Program-made: the position numbers and the translations under genes
Assembly (NCBI GenBank): GCA_043820105.1
Contig: JBDREC010000108.1
Location: forward strand, 1-52,448
Origin: JBDREC01 sp043820105 [NCBI: Pseudomonadota bacterium]
GTDB lineage: Bacteria; Bdellovibrionota_F; JAHFAK01
Length of the DNA stretch: 52,448 bases
Direction: 5' to 3'
In this document: positions 9,891-18,105 of the stretch, piece after piece
How the letters are laid out: the number at the start of each line of letters is the position of its first letter
Position numbering within the stretch: the stretch's first letter is position 1
Notes under the pieces: generated by a model
What the model saw: only the letters and a program-made list of their open reading frames with translations
Told to the model about the DNA's origin: nothing
Database searches by the model: none

Positions 9891-10599
9891 TTTTACTATC
9901 CTTTTTTTGTTTTTCTAATTTATTATTAATCATTATTTTTATGTTATTAAACAAGGTTGGAATTTCTGCGCCAGCACCGCTTTTTGCTAGCCATTTGGGC
10001 AGCCAACCTCCCATATCAACACTAACTTGAAACCTGACTTTTGATTTTTGTGGGTCCTCAAGTTGCATGATTTGCCAAAGACCCGAGTGAAAATCAATTC
10101 TAACAACACCACTTTTATTTTGAGGGCCTTTAATTTTATTTGAAACATCATACTGTACAAAATATACCTTATCTTTTTCCCAATATTTCACTTCTAATAA
10201 ATAATCTCTATCACTTATTATCGGAAGATTAAGATGTTGATATGCAAAAATATAGCCATCTTTTTTTTCAAGCACTTTGCTTGTGGTAACTCTTTCCACA
10301 ACCCCTAGTTGACCCTCATAATCAATTACACTATCAAGAATAACTTTAGCTGGAAAATTTATAAGTGTTTCACCAGCTATTTTTACTATGTCTGATTTTT
10401 TGTGCTTGTAAACTTTTACACCATCTTTATCTGCAATTTCTTCATATCCCATTGTGGATAATCTTTTGGTCATAGCTGCATTTTCAATATAACTATATTG
10501 ATTCGCAAATATGTGATTTGAATTTGAAATTAAAACAAATAGTAATATCATGACAAGTAGCTGGAAATAGGCTTTAATGTTTAATATAAAATTCTTCAT
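9871..10599 (-). CDS. START-domain lipid-binding protein
   Basis: After a signal peptide or membrane anchor (about residues 8-32 from MKNFILN) the protein has a START/SRPBCC-like fold. Hallmarks are GVKVYKHKKSD, a VILDSVIDYEG segment, SDRDYLLEVKYW and a C-terminal helix. START domains bind hydrophobic ligands such as sterols or ceramides in a cavity. I chose the ATG at 10599 because it precedes the hydrophobic segment; an upstream TTG/ATG frame reaches 10632. The overlap with the downstream ceramide-glucosyltransferase-like gene suggests that it supplies or handles that enzyme's lipid substrate across the periplasm. Confidence 0.75.
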   Translation of the reverse strand: MKNFILNIKAYFQLLVMILLFVLISNSNHIFANQYSYIENAAMTKRLSTMGYEEIADKDGVKVYKHKKSDIVKIAGETLINFPAKVILDSVIDYEGQLGVVERVTTSKVLEKKDGYIFAYQHLNLPIISDRDYLLEVKYWEKDKVYFVQYDVSNKIKGPQNKSGVVRIDFHSGLWQIMQLEDPQKSKVRFQVSVDMGGWLPKWLAKSGAGAEIPTLFNNIKIMINNKLEKQKKDSKNDINAD

Positions 10600-10690
10600 T
10601 TGGTCTGGCCTGCTCCTATCAGTTAAGGTCATAATGTTTATATTAATTATAAAACAATGTCAATGAAATAATGCGGCGCGTCTATGATTG

Positions 10691-11365
10691 CTATATTGTA
10701 AACTCTATTCCAAGAACAAATCTCCAGAAGTTAGCAGGTTCTATGTCAAAGTTAAATTCAGCATAAGGTTTTCCCCATCCTAAGCCTAGCGCCATATGAA
10801 GGTTAGAGGTCATTTGAAATTGTGTGTTTGGCGCCAGTTCTTCACCCATTGATAGATAGATTTGTGTCAGGAAATTCTTCTTGTTAAATTCAAGACCTGG
10901 AATACCATAAATTGCAATTCCAAATTGGTCGTTAATATATTCAATTGGAACATTAGCTTGAGCAAAAAAATCAAGATGCTGTGCCAGGTTTACATAATAA
11001 ACAATACCAGTATCAATTTGAAATCCTCGTGGAGCAACTATTGGCAGAGTATAGTCAACAATTAAGCTTAAGTGTCTTGACAGGCTTGTTAAAATTCCTA
11101 TTACAGGACTAGTATTAATAGCATCTGTTTCACTGGAGTCAACATAGAGAATTTGTGGAACATCTAAATGGATTTCAAGATTATCTAAAAGACCAAATTC
11201 AGTATATAGGTTCACAGACTCAGTTAAGCCTTGAGTTAACTCAAAATCAGGATAAAAATTAAGTTTTCCCTTAGAAGTAGGTTTCAAAAAGCATTTGTGG
11301 ATTGCAAATACATTTATAGTGAGAAGAAAAAAAAGCACAATAATACTAATTAGTATTTTTTTCAC
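10691..11365 (-). CDS. Predicted outer-membrane beta-structured protein
   Basis: The 224-aa protein starts at GTG behind a strong GGAGGC site and has a clear signal peptide (MKKILISIIVLFFLLTINVFA). The remainder alternates short beta strands, for example FELTQGLTESVNLYTEFGLL and FAQANVPIEYINDQFGIAIY, and ends in an aromatic/hydrophobic strand (FVLGIEFTI). This is typical of small outer-membrane barrels of the transporter/MetA-pathway type. I recognise no specific family and no ligand can be proposed. It lies just upstream of the START and glycosyltransferase genes on the same strand. Confidence 0.6.
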   Translation of the reverse strand: MKKILISIIVLFFLLTINVFAIHKCFLKPTSKGKLNFYPDFELTQGLTESVNLYTEFGLLDNLEIHLDVPQILYVDSSETDAINTSPVIGILTSLSRHLSLIVDYTLPIVAPRGFQIDTGIVYYVNLAQHLDFFAQANVPIEYINDQFGIAIYGIPGLEFNKKNFLTQIYLSMGEELAPNTQFQMTSNLHMALGLGWGKPYAEFNFDIEPANFWRFVLGIEFTI

Positions 11366-11385
11366 AAGAAGCCTCCGAGAATAGT

Positions 11386-11472
11386 ACAGCGTACAGCGTA
11401 CGGCGTACGGCGAAATATTCAGAATGTTAACTCTTAATTAACTGAATACTGAATACCAAATACTGAATACTA
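11386..11472. repeat. Short tandem repeats in an intergenic gap
   Basis: Two microrepeat blocks lie here: alternating GTACAGC/GTACGGC units at about 11386-11412, then CTGAATACTGAATAC-type units at about 11442-11471. Both are non-coding and separate two leftward genes. Confidence 0.7.
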
Positions 11473-11474
11473 CC

Positions 11475-11765
11475 TTATTCCACATCACTTTCAGGTTCTT
11501 CTAAAACCTTTGGAAAATCAGTAAAAGGAAAAGGTTTTGTTTTTTCATTGTAAGACAGATATCTTAGAATTTTATATGCGTAAACAATTACTTTATTTGA
11601 AAAATCCTGCATAGGTTGATTATATTTCTTTGTTATTAAAGCTATTACTAGCTGTACTATTACACAAAATAAAATAATAGATTCACAGATACCGTATATA
11701 CACACATAAAGAATTGTTAATAAAACTCTGATCCAACTTGTTTTTCTTTCGATAAGTTTTTTTTC
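11475..11765 (-). CDS. DUF4389 small membrane protein
   Basis: The protein has two closely spaced membrane helices (TSWIRVLLTILYVCIYGI and SIILFCVIVQLVIALIT). They are followed by the conserved amphipathic tail with ...YKILRYLSYNEKTKPFPFTDFP, which is diagnostic of DUF4389. The family is widespread in Gram-negative bacteria and has no firm function. I chose ATG 11765 (MEKKLIERK) because GGAG lies 6-9 nt upstream. Other in-frame starts exist at 11780 (ATG) and 11819 (TTG). Confidence 0.75.
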   Translation of the reverse strand, partial: EKKLIERKTSWIRVLLTILYVCIYGICESIILFCVIVQLVIALITKKYNQPMQDFSNKVIVYAYKILRYLSYNEKTKPFPFTDFPKVLEEPESDVE

Positions 11766-12067
11766 CATATTGTTCTCCATAATAGAAATAAAAGGTTTAA
11801 AATATTTTTGTGCGTTCAAAGAGGAAGTAAAGACTATGAAACTTATTTAGAAAAATCAAAGATAAAATTAAATATTATTTATTAAAAAGTTTTGAATTTT
11901 GGGACAGACTTGACTCAGTATTATTTTTAATCTAAACCAACCTGCTGATATGATAGACAATTAAATTGACAAGTTTTGGCATAAGTGTTGCATTTTTATT
12001 TAGAAGGACCATAAAAAGTATAAAACAGTAGAGCATTCTATTTTCTGTTGGGGATTAAAGAAACATT
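11766..12067. other. Divergent intergenic region
   Basis: About 300 bp separates two divergent genes. Apart from the sigma-54-like site at 11977-11992 I see only AT-rich sequence with no ORF or stable hairpin. Confidence 0.5.
11977..11992 (+). promoter_or_regulatory. Predicted sigma-54 promoter for the 12068 gene
   Basis: TGGCATAAGTGTTGCA matches the -24/-12 consensus TGGCAC-N5-TTGCA at nearly every position, with GG and GC the required 12 nt apart. Transcription would start near 12004, leaving a leader of about 65 nt before the ATG at 12068. Confidence 0.7.
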
Positions 12068-13180
12068 ATGAAACAGAAATCTTTGAAAACTAAAATTTTT
12101 GCGCTTTTATCTTTATTTGTATTGCTGCAATCTCTGGGTTTTGCTCAAGATAGACTAAAAGCATTAAGACCAACTATTTCAGACAAGAGAGTTGAGAATT
12201 TAATGAGTGGGGTCGTTTCTTTTAGATTTCACAAATATGACAAGCTTTTAAAACTTGCTCAGAGCAAAGACTTAGAAAACTCTGGTTATGCCATGGTTTA
12301 TCTAGGTTTTTATCTTAAATTATCCTTATCAAAAGAGATTAATTTAAATGATATAAATAGTGTTTTTGAAGCCATTGATTCTCAGGTCGATGTTGCTTTG
12401 AAATATTTTGAACAAATAGTTCTTAAAGTAAATTTCCATACAATGGAAAGTGAAGATTTTTTAACATATTTAAATCATGCTAATTCCATTATTTTAGCTC
12501 TAAATATAATTTTAGATTTAAAGTACAAGAAAGAGGATCTTAGTAGGTTTAGGAATCTTTTGGAATATTTTAAGCATACTTACGCTCTAACTTTGCTTAA
12601 TGTAGCGCAACTGTCTTTGAAAGATATTGATCGCGATGGGAAAAATATTTATCTCCTTGAAAATACTATTAGAGTACTTGGAATGCTAGCTAGAGAATTA
12701 AATGATTTTGAGCTTGGATTTAAAGTTATGAATATTTTAGACGATCTATCAATGAATATTATTACCTTGATTGAGACTCGATATGCAAAAGGGCGATCTT
12801 TAATAGCTGTAGAACTTGTTTATGTACAGGCTCTGAAAAATATAATTATCTCCTTTGGACGAAATGGGCATCTTTATCCACCAATTTTAAAATATCTTGG
12901 TAAAATAAAAACCTGGGCAGAGCTTTTTTGTGAAGTTTATAATAAAGAGCTTGGTAGTGAATTAATTAAAGATGTTGATAAAGCCTTTGAGCATATAGAA
13001 ATCCACTTTGGTGGCTTAAATATATTTAAAATTTATGGACGTGATTTTTCATTATTTGATGGTAGAAGCACTATTGATGATGATAAAAGACCTTTAAGCC
13101 AAGGTGATGATAGTCAGAGAAGTTATCGGTTTAATCCTATCGGTGAAATTAATTTTTATTCTTGCATATCTATTTTTTAG
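12068..13180 (+). CDS. Exported all-helical protein of unknown function
   Basis: The 370-aa protein has a Sec signal peptide (hydrophobic core about residues 10-25, cleavage near GFAQ). The rest is a mostly helical, Leu/Ile/Asp/Glu/Lys-rich domain without motifs I recognise. A low-complexity linker (about residues 335-360) leads to a C-terminal Cys-containing hydrophobic end, YSCISIF. That end resembles the C-terminus of the exported protein encoded at 25738-27243. The gene lies behind a good sigma-54 promoter, so an activator probably controls it. It stands alone, about 90 nt before the next gene. Confidence 0.65.
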   Translation: MKQKSLKTKIFALLSLFVLLQSLGFAQDRLKALRPTISDKRVENLMSGVVSFRFHKYDKLLKLAQSKDLENSGYAMVYLGFYLKLSLSKEINLNDINSVFEAIDSQVDVALKYFEQIVLKVNFHTMESEDFLTYLNHANSIILALNIILDLKYKKEDLSRFRNLLEYFKHTYALTLLNVAQLSLKDIDRDGKNIYLLENTIRVLGMLARELNDFELGFKVMNILDDLSMNIITLIETRYAKGRSLIAVELVYVQALKNIIISFGRNGHLYPPILKYLGKIKTWAELFCEVYNKELGSELIKDVDKAFEHIEIHFGGLNIFKIYGRDFSLFDGRSTIDDDKRPLSQGDDSQRSYRFNPIGEINFYSCISIF

Positions 13181-13269
13181 CAACTTTTATTTACTAGATA
13201 ATTTAATGAAATTTTAGTATAATACTATAGTATGCTAAAAGTATTATATATAAAAAGGAATCAGGGGAG

Positions 13270-13731
13270 ATGAAGAACATGTTTAACATGTTGAAAATAA
13301 TGCTAATTTTATTTCTTGCTTTAAGCCTGTCTTCTTTAGCTTCACCGAAAATCGGTGGATCTTGTTCTTATTCTTCAAATCCAGGTGAAATTGTTATTTT
13401 GGATATTATGGAATCTGACCTTAAAAAACGGAAGGATAATCCCTGTGAAAAATCATTTATTATTACTTATAAATTCAAAGCAAAGCTTAGAGATAATTTG
13501 AGTGAATTAGCACAAAGCATTGAAGCAAAGGAATTGAATTTGAAGTTTGCTTCTGGTTTTTATCCAGGACCAAAGTTTATAAAAAAATATCAAATCGAAA
13601 AAGGTAAAATATTTGAAGCAAACTTGAAATTGATTGAAAAGGGAACTTGTACTCCTTTTATTATAGATATTCCTGAAATTGATTTGTCAGATAGATTTGA
13701 ATTTTTAGAATGCATGGAGCAGGATAAGTGA
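13270..13731 (+). CDS. Small exported protein upstream of the C1 protease
   Basis: The 153-aa protein has a signal peptide (MLKIMLILFLALSLSSLA) and a mature part with four cysteines (GGSCSYS, NPCEKSF, KGTCTPF, LECMEQ) that could form two disulfides. No family is recognised. Its TGA stop overlaps the GTG start of the downstream protease by 4 bp, so the two are translationally coupled. A partner, inhibitor or chaperone of the protease is a guess from position only. An imperfect palindrome around TATAATACTATAG lies just upstream and may form its promoter. Confidence 0.65.
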   Translation: MKNMFNMLKIMLILFLALSLSSLASPKIGGSCSYSSNPGEIVILDIMESDLKKRKDNPCEKSFIITYKFKAKLRDNLSELAQSIEAKELNLKFASGFYPGPKFIKKYQIEKGKIFEANLKLIEKGTCTPFIIDIPEIDLSDRFEFLECMEQDK

Positions 13732-16673
13732 AACTAATTTTTAAAAAAAATTATTTCTACATTTTTCTAATATGCATTTCTTTATTTTTATTGAATATTT
13801 CACCAATTTTTTCACTAGTAGCTTTTGAAGATAATGATTCTCTAAGTGAAATTCGTAAAAAGATACAAGAAAATGGATATAATTTTGAGGTTGATCACAC
13901 TTGGGTTTATGATTTGCCTCAATCTGAAAGGGATAAAGTCGTTCGACTTGGCGTTCCCATTACTCAAAAAACATCCTGTAAAACTTCAAAGAGATTTAAA
14001 TTTCAAGTTGGTGATGAGCTTTTGCCAGCAAGTTTTGATTGGCGAGATTACAATGGACATTCCTATGTCAATGCCATCAGAAATCAAGGATCTTGCGGAT
14101 CATGTTATGCTTTTGCAGATGTTGCAGCAGCAGAAGGAACTTACAATTTTGCAATGGGCCTTTATGATGATGATAGAGCAAGTTTTTCAGAATCTTTTAT
14201 GCTTTATTGTCTCGCTGACTTAGAAGAATATTCAAGTCATATGTTAGGCTGTGGTGGAGCTGATGTTCTTTATTATGATATGGATTCTTTTGTTGAATAT
14301 GGAGCCATTGCACTTGCTAGTTTTGCATATACAGAAACAGATCCTGGTTGTACTCATTGGGGAAATGATAGAACACAAATGACATCTTATGAGAGAATTG
14401 ACTGTAATGATATAGCGGCAATTAAATCAGCCATAAAAAATTATGGAAGTGTAAGAGCCAATGTTTTAACAACCTCTGCCTTTACTGCTTATGTAAGTGG
14501 AATTTACGAAGATGAAAATACTGCTTGTGCTGCAGAGCCTTGTTATTTGGAAAACGTAGATCATGCTATCGCTTTAGTTGGCTGGAATGATAATGGTGAC
14601 GCTGATAATAATGGTTACTGGATCTTAAGAAACTCATGGGGCGATTCTTGGGGTGAAGCTGGCTATATGAGAATAAAATATACCTCAGCTGCTGTGTCAT
14701 GTGCCGCGGCTTATTATACCTATACTTCAACCTTAACATCTGACCCAATCTCAATTGTTTTTGAAGATGTTTATGTTAATGATGCATCTGATGCCTTTAC
14801 TATAATATTGACTAATTCAGGAGCTCCTGATGTTTCGATTTCATCTGCTGCATTAACAGGAACTGACGCAGATGACTTTAGTTTAAGTGAGGACAATTGC
14901 ACGGGTGTAACTTTGTCTTCCGGTGAGTCCTGCAGTCTTAAAATAATATTTACTCCAAGCTCAGCAAAGGTTATGACTGCTTATTTATCAGTCCTATATA
15001 ATGATGCAGATATTAAGGAAATAACAATCAATGCAGAAGGGCTTAATAACTTGCCTACAGCCAGTGCTGGGCCTGATCAAACAGTTGATGAATCAGAATC
15101 CGTTAGTTTGAATGGAGCAAATTCAAGTGATGCAGATGGTACTATCGTATCATATTTATGGTCTCAAAGCTCAGGTACAACAGTTACTTTATCAAGTGTA
15201 GCAGCCGCTTCTCCAACTTTTGATTCTCCAAATGTTGGTGAAAATGGAGAAGCTTTGGTTTTTAATTTAACTGTAACTGATAATGATGGTGGCCAGGATG
15301 TCGATTCTTGCATAGTTAATGTTACCTGGATTAATGTTGCACCAGTTGCTGACGCTGGGGATAATCAAACAGTTGAAGAAGGAGATATTGTTACTCTTGA
15401 CGGAAGCGCGTCAAGTGATGAAGATGATGGAATAGCTATTTATTTGTGGGAACAAACTGCCGGAACAAGTGTTACCTTATCTGATTCAAGTTCTTCAGAA
15501 CCAACCTTTACTGCTCCAGATACAGGAGTAGATGGTGAGGCTTTAACATTTCAACTAACTGTTACTGATGAGTCAGGCTTACAAGATACTGATACAGTTG
15601 TTGTTAATGTGAGTTGGGTAAATGCCACTCCTATAGCTTTAACAGGAAGCGATCAGACAGTGAAAGAGGGTGTAACTGTAATTTTAGACGCTTCTTTATC
15701 TTCGGATATTGATGATGGAATTGCTAGCTATGAGTGGACACAAAGTGAGGGCGATCCAGTTACTTTATCTGACTCAACTTCTGCTACTCCTACATTTGTT
15801 GCTCCAATTGTTGCTTCAGCTGATCTTACTTTAATCTTTACAGTAACAGTTACTGATGTTGGTGGATTGCAAGATACCTATGATACAGCAATAACTGTTC
15901 AGGATAATGCTATTACAGACTTTGCAAGCGATATTTTATCAACATATTCTTTTAATGATATAGCTTTTGGTTTTAAAATAATATCAGGCGGCGATTTTGT
16001 AGCTATTGATTCTTATGATCCTGATACCTTATCCCTCTCTGCAACTCCAACAGATATGGGCTATGGTATATTTGAGATTAAGATTAAAACAGAGGAATTA
16101 GCTCAGAAAGTAAAATTTATTATTTATCTTTCTATAGATGGTGAAGAGAATTCTGTTTTTTATAATTATAAAAATGATTCTTCATGGTCATATGAAAATT
16201 CAACTTATTCACTCAGAAAAGACCTCATTACTGTTTCCGTTAAAGAAGGAGGTGGGAATGATTATGATGGTGAGGAAGATCAAATTTTAACTTTCATCGC
16301 AGGAATTAATGAGCCAAGCTCAATTTCCAGCGAAGGTCAAAGTACTAGCTCAGATTGGTGTTTTATTGCAACCGCTGCTTATGGTTCAAAGCTTGATCCG
16401 CATGTTGTTTATTTGAGGCAATTTCGGGATCAATATTTAATGAAGAATCTTTTGGGAAGAAAGTTTGTAGAATTTTATTATGAAAAGTCTCCAGCTATTG
16501 CTAAAATTATTGCTGATAATGCTGTATATAGATTCATTGTTAAAATATTGTTACTACCATTTGTTTTATTTTCTTTTATAATTCTTAATTATCCTATCTT
16601 ATCGATTTTACTTTCACTTAGTATGCTTCCGGCTTTTTGGTTGATAATTTTTGTAAAGAGAATTAGGGATTAG
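13728..16673 (+). CDS. Secreted papain-like protease with PKD-like repeats and CFI-box C-terminus
   Basis: Order of parts: signal peptide (about 5-30), short propeptide, C1 peptidase domain (about 98-330) with NQGSCGSCYAF (Cys126), DHAIALVGW (His about 279) and RNSWGDSWGEAGY (Asn about 302). A choice-of-anchor/ASPM-type beta domain (about 345-440) follows, then three tandem PKD/REJ-like repeats (about 443-735), each starting AxAGxDQTVxE-like. Near residue 880 comes the Cys-box CFIATAAYGS, an LRxFRD segment, a hydrophobic stretch and a basic tail. The final block matches the CFI-box-CTERM type of sorting domain. The catalytic triad is complete. The protein is probably exported and anchored at or processed near the envelope. 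Confidence 0.88.
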   Translation: MKLIFKKNYFYIFLICISLFLLNISPIFSLVAFEDNDSLSEIRKKIQENGYNFEVDHTWVYDLPQSERDKVVRLGVPITQKTSCKTSKRFKFQVGDELLPASFDWRDYNGHSYVNAIRNQGSCGSCYAFADVAAAEGTYNFAMGLYDDDRASFSESFMLYCLADLEEYSSHMLGCGGADVLYYDMDSFVEYGAIALASFAYTETDPGCTHWGNDRTQMTSYERIDCNDIAAIKSAIKNYGSVRANVLTTSAFTAYVSGIYEDENTACAAEPCYLENVDHAIALVGWNDNGDADNNGYWILRNSWGDSWGEAGYMRIKYTSAAVSCAAAYYTYTSTLTSDPISIVFEDVYVNDASDAFTIILTNSGAPDVSISSAALTGTDADDFSLSEDNCTGVTLSSGESCSLKIIFTPSSAKVMTAYLSVLYNDADIKEITINAEGLNNLPTASAGPDQTVDESESVSLNGANSSDADGTIVSYLWSQSSGTTVTLSSVAAASPTFDSPNVGENGEALVFNLTVTDNDGGQDVDSCIVNVTWINVAPVADAGDNQTVEEGDIVTLDGSASSDEDDGIAIYLWEQTAGTSVTLSDSSSSEPTFTAPDTGVDGEALTFQLTVTDESGLQDTDTVVVNVSWVNATPIALTGSDQTVKEGVTVILDASLSSDIDDGIASYEWTQSEGDPVTLSDSTSATPTFVAPIVASADLTLIFTVTVTDVGGLQDTYDTAITVQDNAITDFASDILSTYSFNDIAFGFKIISGGDFVAIDSYDPDTLSLSATPTDMGYGIFEIKIKTEELAQKVKFIIYLSIDGEENSVFYNYKNDSSWSYENSTYSLRKDLITVSVKEGGGNDYDGEEDQILTFIAGINEPSSISSEGQSTSSDWCFIATAAYGSKLDPHVVYLRQFRDQYLMKNLLGRKFVEFYYEKSPAIAKIIADNAVYRFIVKILLLPFVLFSFIILNYPILSILLSLSMLPAFWLIIFVKRIRD

Positions 16674-16706
16674 AATTAAGATTAAGATTAGGAATTAAGA
16701 ATTAAG
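16671..16706. repeat. AATTAAG-type microrepeat
   Basis: Degenerate AATTAAGATTAAGATTAGG units fill the short gap between the protease stop and the methyltransferase start. They resemble the microrepeats at 11386-11472. Confidence 0.6.
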
Positions 16707-16707
16707 A

Positions 16708-17550
16708 ATGAAAAAAGATCTTACCTCCATTGACTTTCATGATAATGCGGAAATTTATGATGCAATAAATGATTTTGATTTTGATTTAGAGTTTTATAAA
16801 AAATGGATTGCAAAATCTGGAAATAAGATTTTGGAAGTTTGCTGTGGAACTGGCAGGCTTGGTTTGCATCTGGCAAAACTAAATATAAACTACACAGGCC
16901 TTGATATCTCAAATTCTTTTTTAAAGTCTTTTAAGTCTAAGCTTGTGAAAGAGAACAAGAGCGCAAGGGAACAAGGGGATAAACAATTCGAAATTCAAAA
17001 TTCAAAATTCAAAATTAAAGATTCTAAGGTAAGACTTCTGAAAAGAGATATGAGATGTTTTGATTTGAAGCAGAAATTTGATTTGGTTTTTATTCCTTTT
17101 AATTCATTTTTGCATCTTTATACGTATCAAGATGCGAGTAAATTTATGGAATCTGTAAAAAAACATTTAGCAAAAAAGAGTTACTGCATTATTGATGTAT
17201 TTAACCCTGAACCAAAGTTTTTAGCCAATGCATCAAAAAAAGAAAGAAAATTTAAGAACCAAAAAACTGGTGGATATATCTTTAAGACTGACTCTGGTCT
17301 AAAATTCAGGCTCTATGAAAAGGGAGTTTATAATAAAAAAAACCAAATCCTTGAGAATAACTGGAGATACCTTTTTCTGGATCAGGCAAGAGAAGTTAAT
17401 AAAAGCCTGAATTTAAGAATGTATTATCCACAGGAACTTAATGCTTTACTTGCTTTCAATGGTTTCAGGATTATACACAAATTTGGTGATCACAACGAAA
17501 CAGGATTTAACTCTGATTCCATGTATCAGATTTGTGTGTGTCAAAAATAA
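16708..17550 (+). CDS. Class I SAM-dependent methyltransferase with an in-frame repeat insertion
   Basis: The protein carries the class I motif I (ILEVCCGTGRLGLHLA, about residues 41-56), the acidic end of strand 2 (YTGLDIS) and a motif-IV-like DLVFIPFNSFLHL. It is a small-molecule type methyltransferase similar to the ubiquinone/menaquinone-type superfamily; the substrate is not predictable. About 22 residues (roughly 82-104) between strand 2 and the next strand are highly charged and encoded by an interspersed low-complexity repeat. A loop insertion there would be tolerated. The gene follows the protease gene by 34 bp of microrepeat. Confidence 0.8.
   Translation: MKKDLTSIDFHDNAEIYDAINDFDFDLEFYKKWIAKSGNKILEVCCGTGRLGLHLAKLNINYTGLDISNSFLKSFKSKLVKENKSAREQGDKQFEIQNSKFKIKDSKVRLLKRDMRCFDLKQKFDLVFIPFNSFLHLYTYQDASKFMESVKKHLAKKSYCIIDVFNPEPKFLANASKKERKFKNQKTGGYIFKTDSGLKFRLYEKGVYNKKNQILENNWRYLFLDQAREVNKSLNLRMYYPQELNALLAFNGFRIIHKFGDHNETGFNSDSMYQICVCQK
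16948..17022 (+). repeat. Interspersed repeat inserted in frame in a coding sequence
   Basis: AAAGAGAACAAGAGCGCAAG recurs in reverse orientation in the intergenic DNA near 41121-41156. It is followed here by three AATTCAAA units. The insertion keeps the methyltransferase frame open. Confidence 0.65.
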
Positions 17551-17552
17551 TA

Positions 17553-17987
17553 TCAGTTTTTAAAATATACTAAAAGTGCTGAACCAATAATACAAAATGA
17601 AATCCCTGCCATTTGAATAGCAGATAATTTTTCGTGTAGCACCAGGATTCCGAGAATTGTTCCGATTACAGGTGCCAGGCAAAAAGCTATAGTCATGACA
17701 GTTGAAAGATTTCCTGTTTTTAGGCCGGTGTAAAGGAATACAATTCCCAATCCACCTGCCAGAAATCCACCTCCAATGGCAATAAGGGATATTGACTTAA
17801 ATCCGGCTAATTTTAATTGACCCCAAAAAGGAAAAGAGATTACTATTAACATTAATAGAGAAAAGGCGGTACGAATGGTTGTTCCCATCACCGGGGCTAA
17901 ACCACCAAGGGTAACTCCTTTTTTCTCAAGTAATGAGCCTATACCCCAACAAAAAGCTGTTAGAACAGCCCAAAGCTCTGCGTTCAT
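17553..17987 (-). CDS. Single-domain EamA (DMT superfamily) membrane protein
   Basis: The 144-aa protein has about five membrane helices and the EamA features WAVLTAFCWGIGSLLEKKG at the start and VLHEKLSAIQMAGISFCIIG at the end. Most DMT transporters have two such domains (about 300 aa). This is the half-size form, which normally works as a dimer. The substrate is unknown. The coding end nearly touches the convergent methyltransferase gene (2-nt gap). Confidence 0.8.
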   Translation of the reverse strand: MNAELWAVLTAFCWGIGSLLEKKGVTLGGLAPVMGTTIRTAFSLLMLIVISFPFWGQLKLAGFKSISLIAIGGGFLAGGLGIVFLYTGLKTGNLSTVMTIAFCLAPVIGTILGILVLHEKLSAIQMAGISFCIIGSALLVYFKN

Positions 17988-18105
17988 ATTTATTTTAATC
18001 CTTTAATGAATTATAATTATTTTTTTATATTATCCTGTTAAGATAAAGTAAATAATATTTAATGAAGAATATTTGCAGGGCTAATATTCCACAAATGGAA
18101 AAAAA

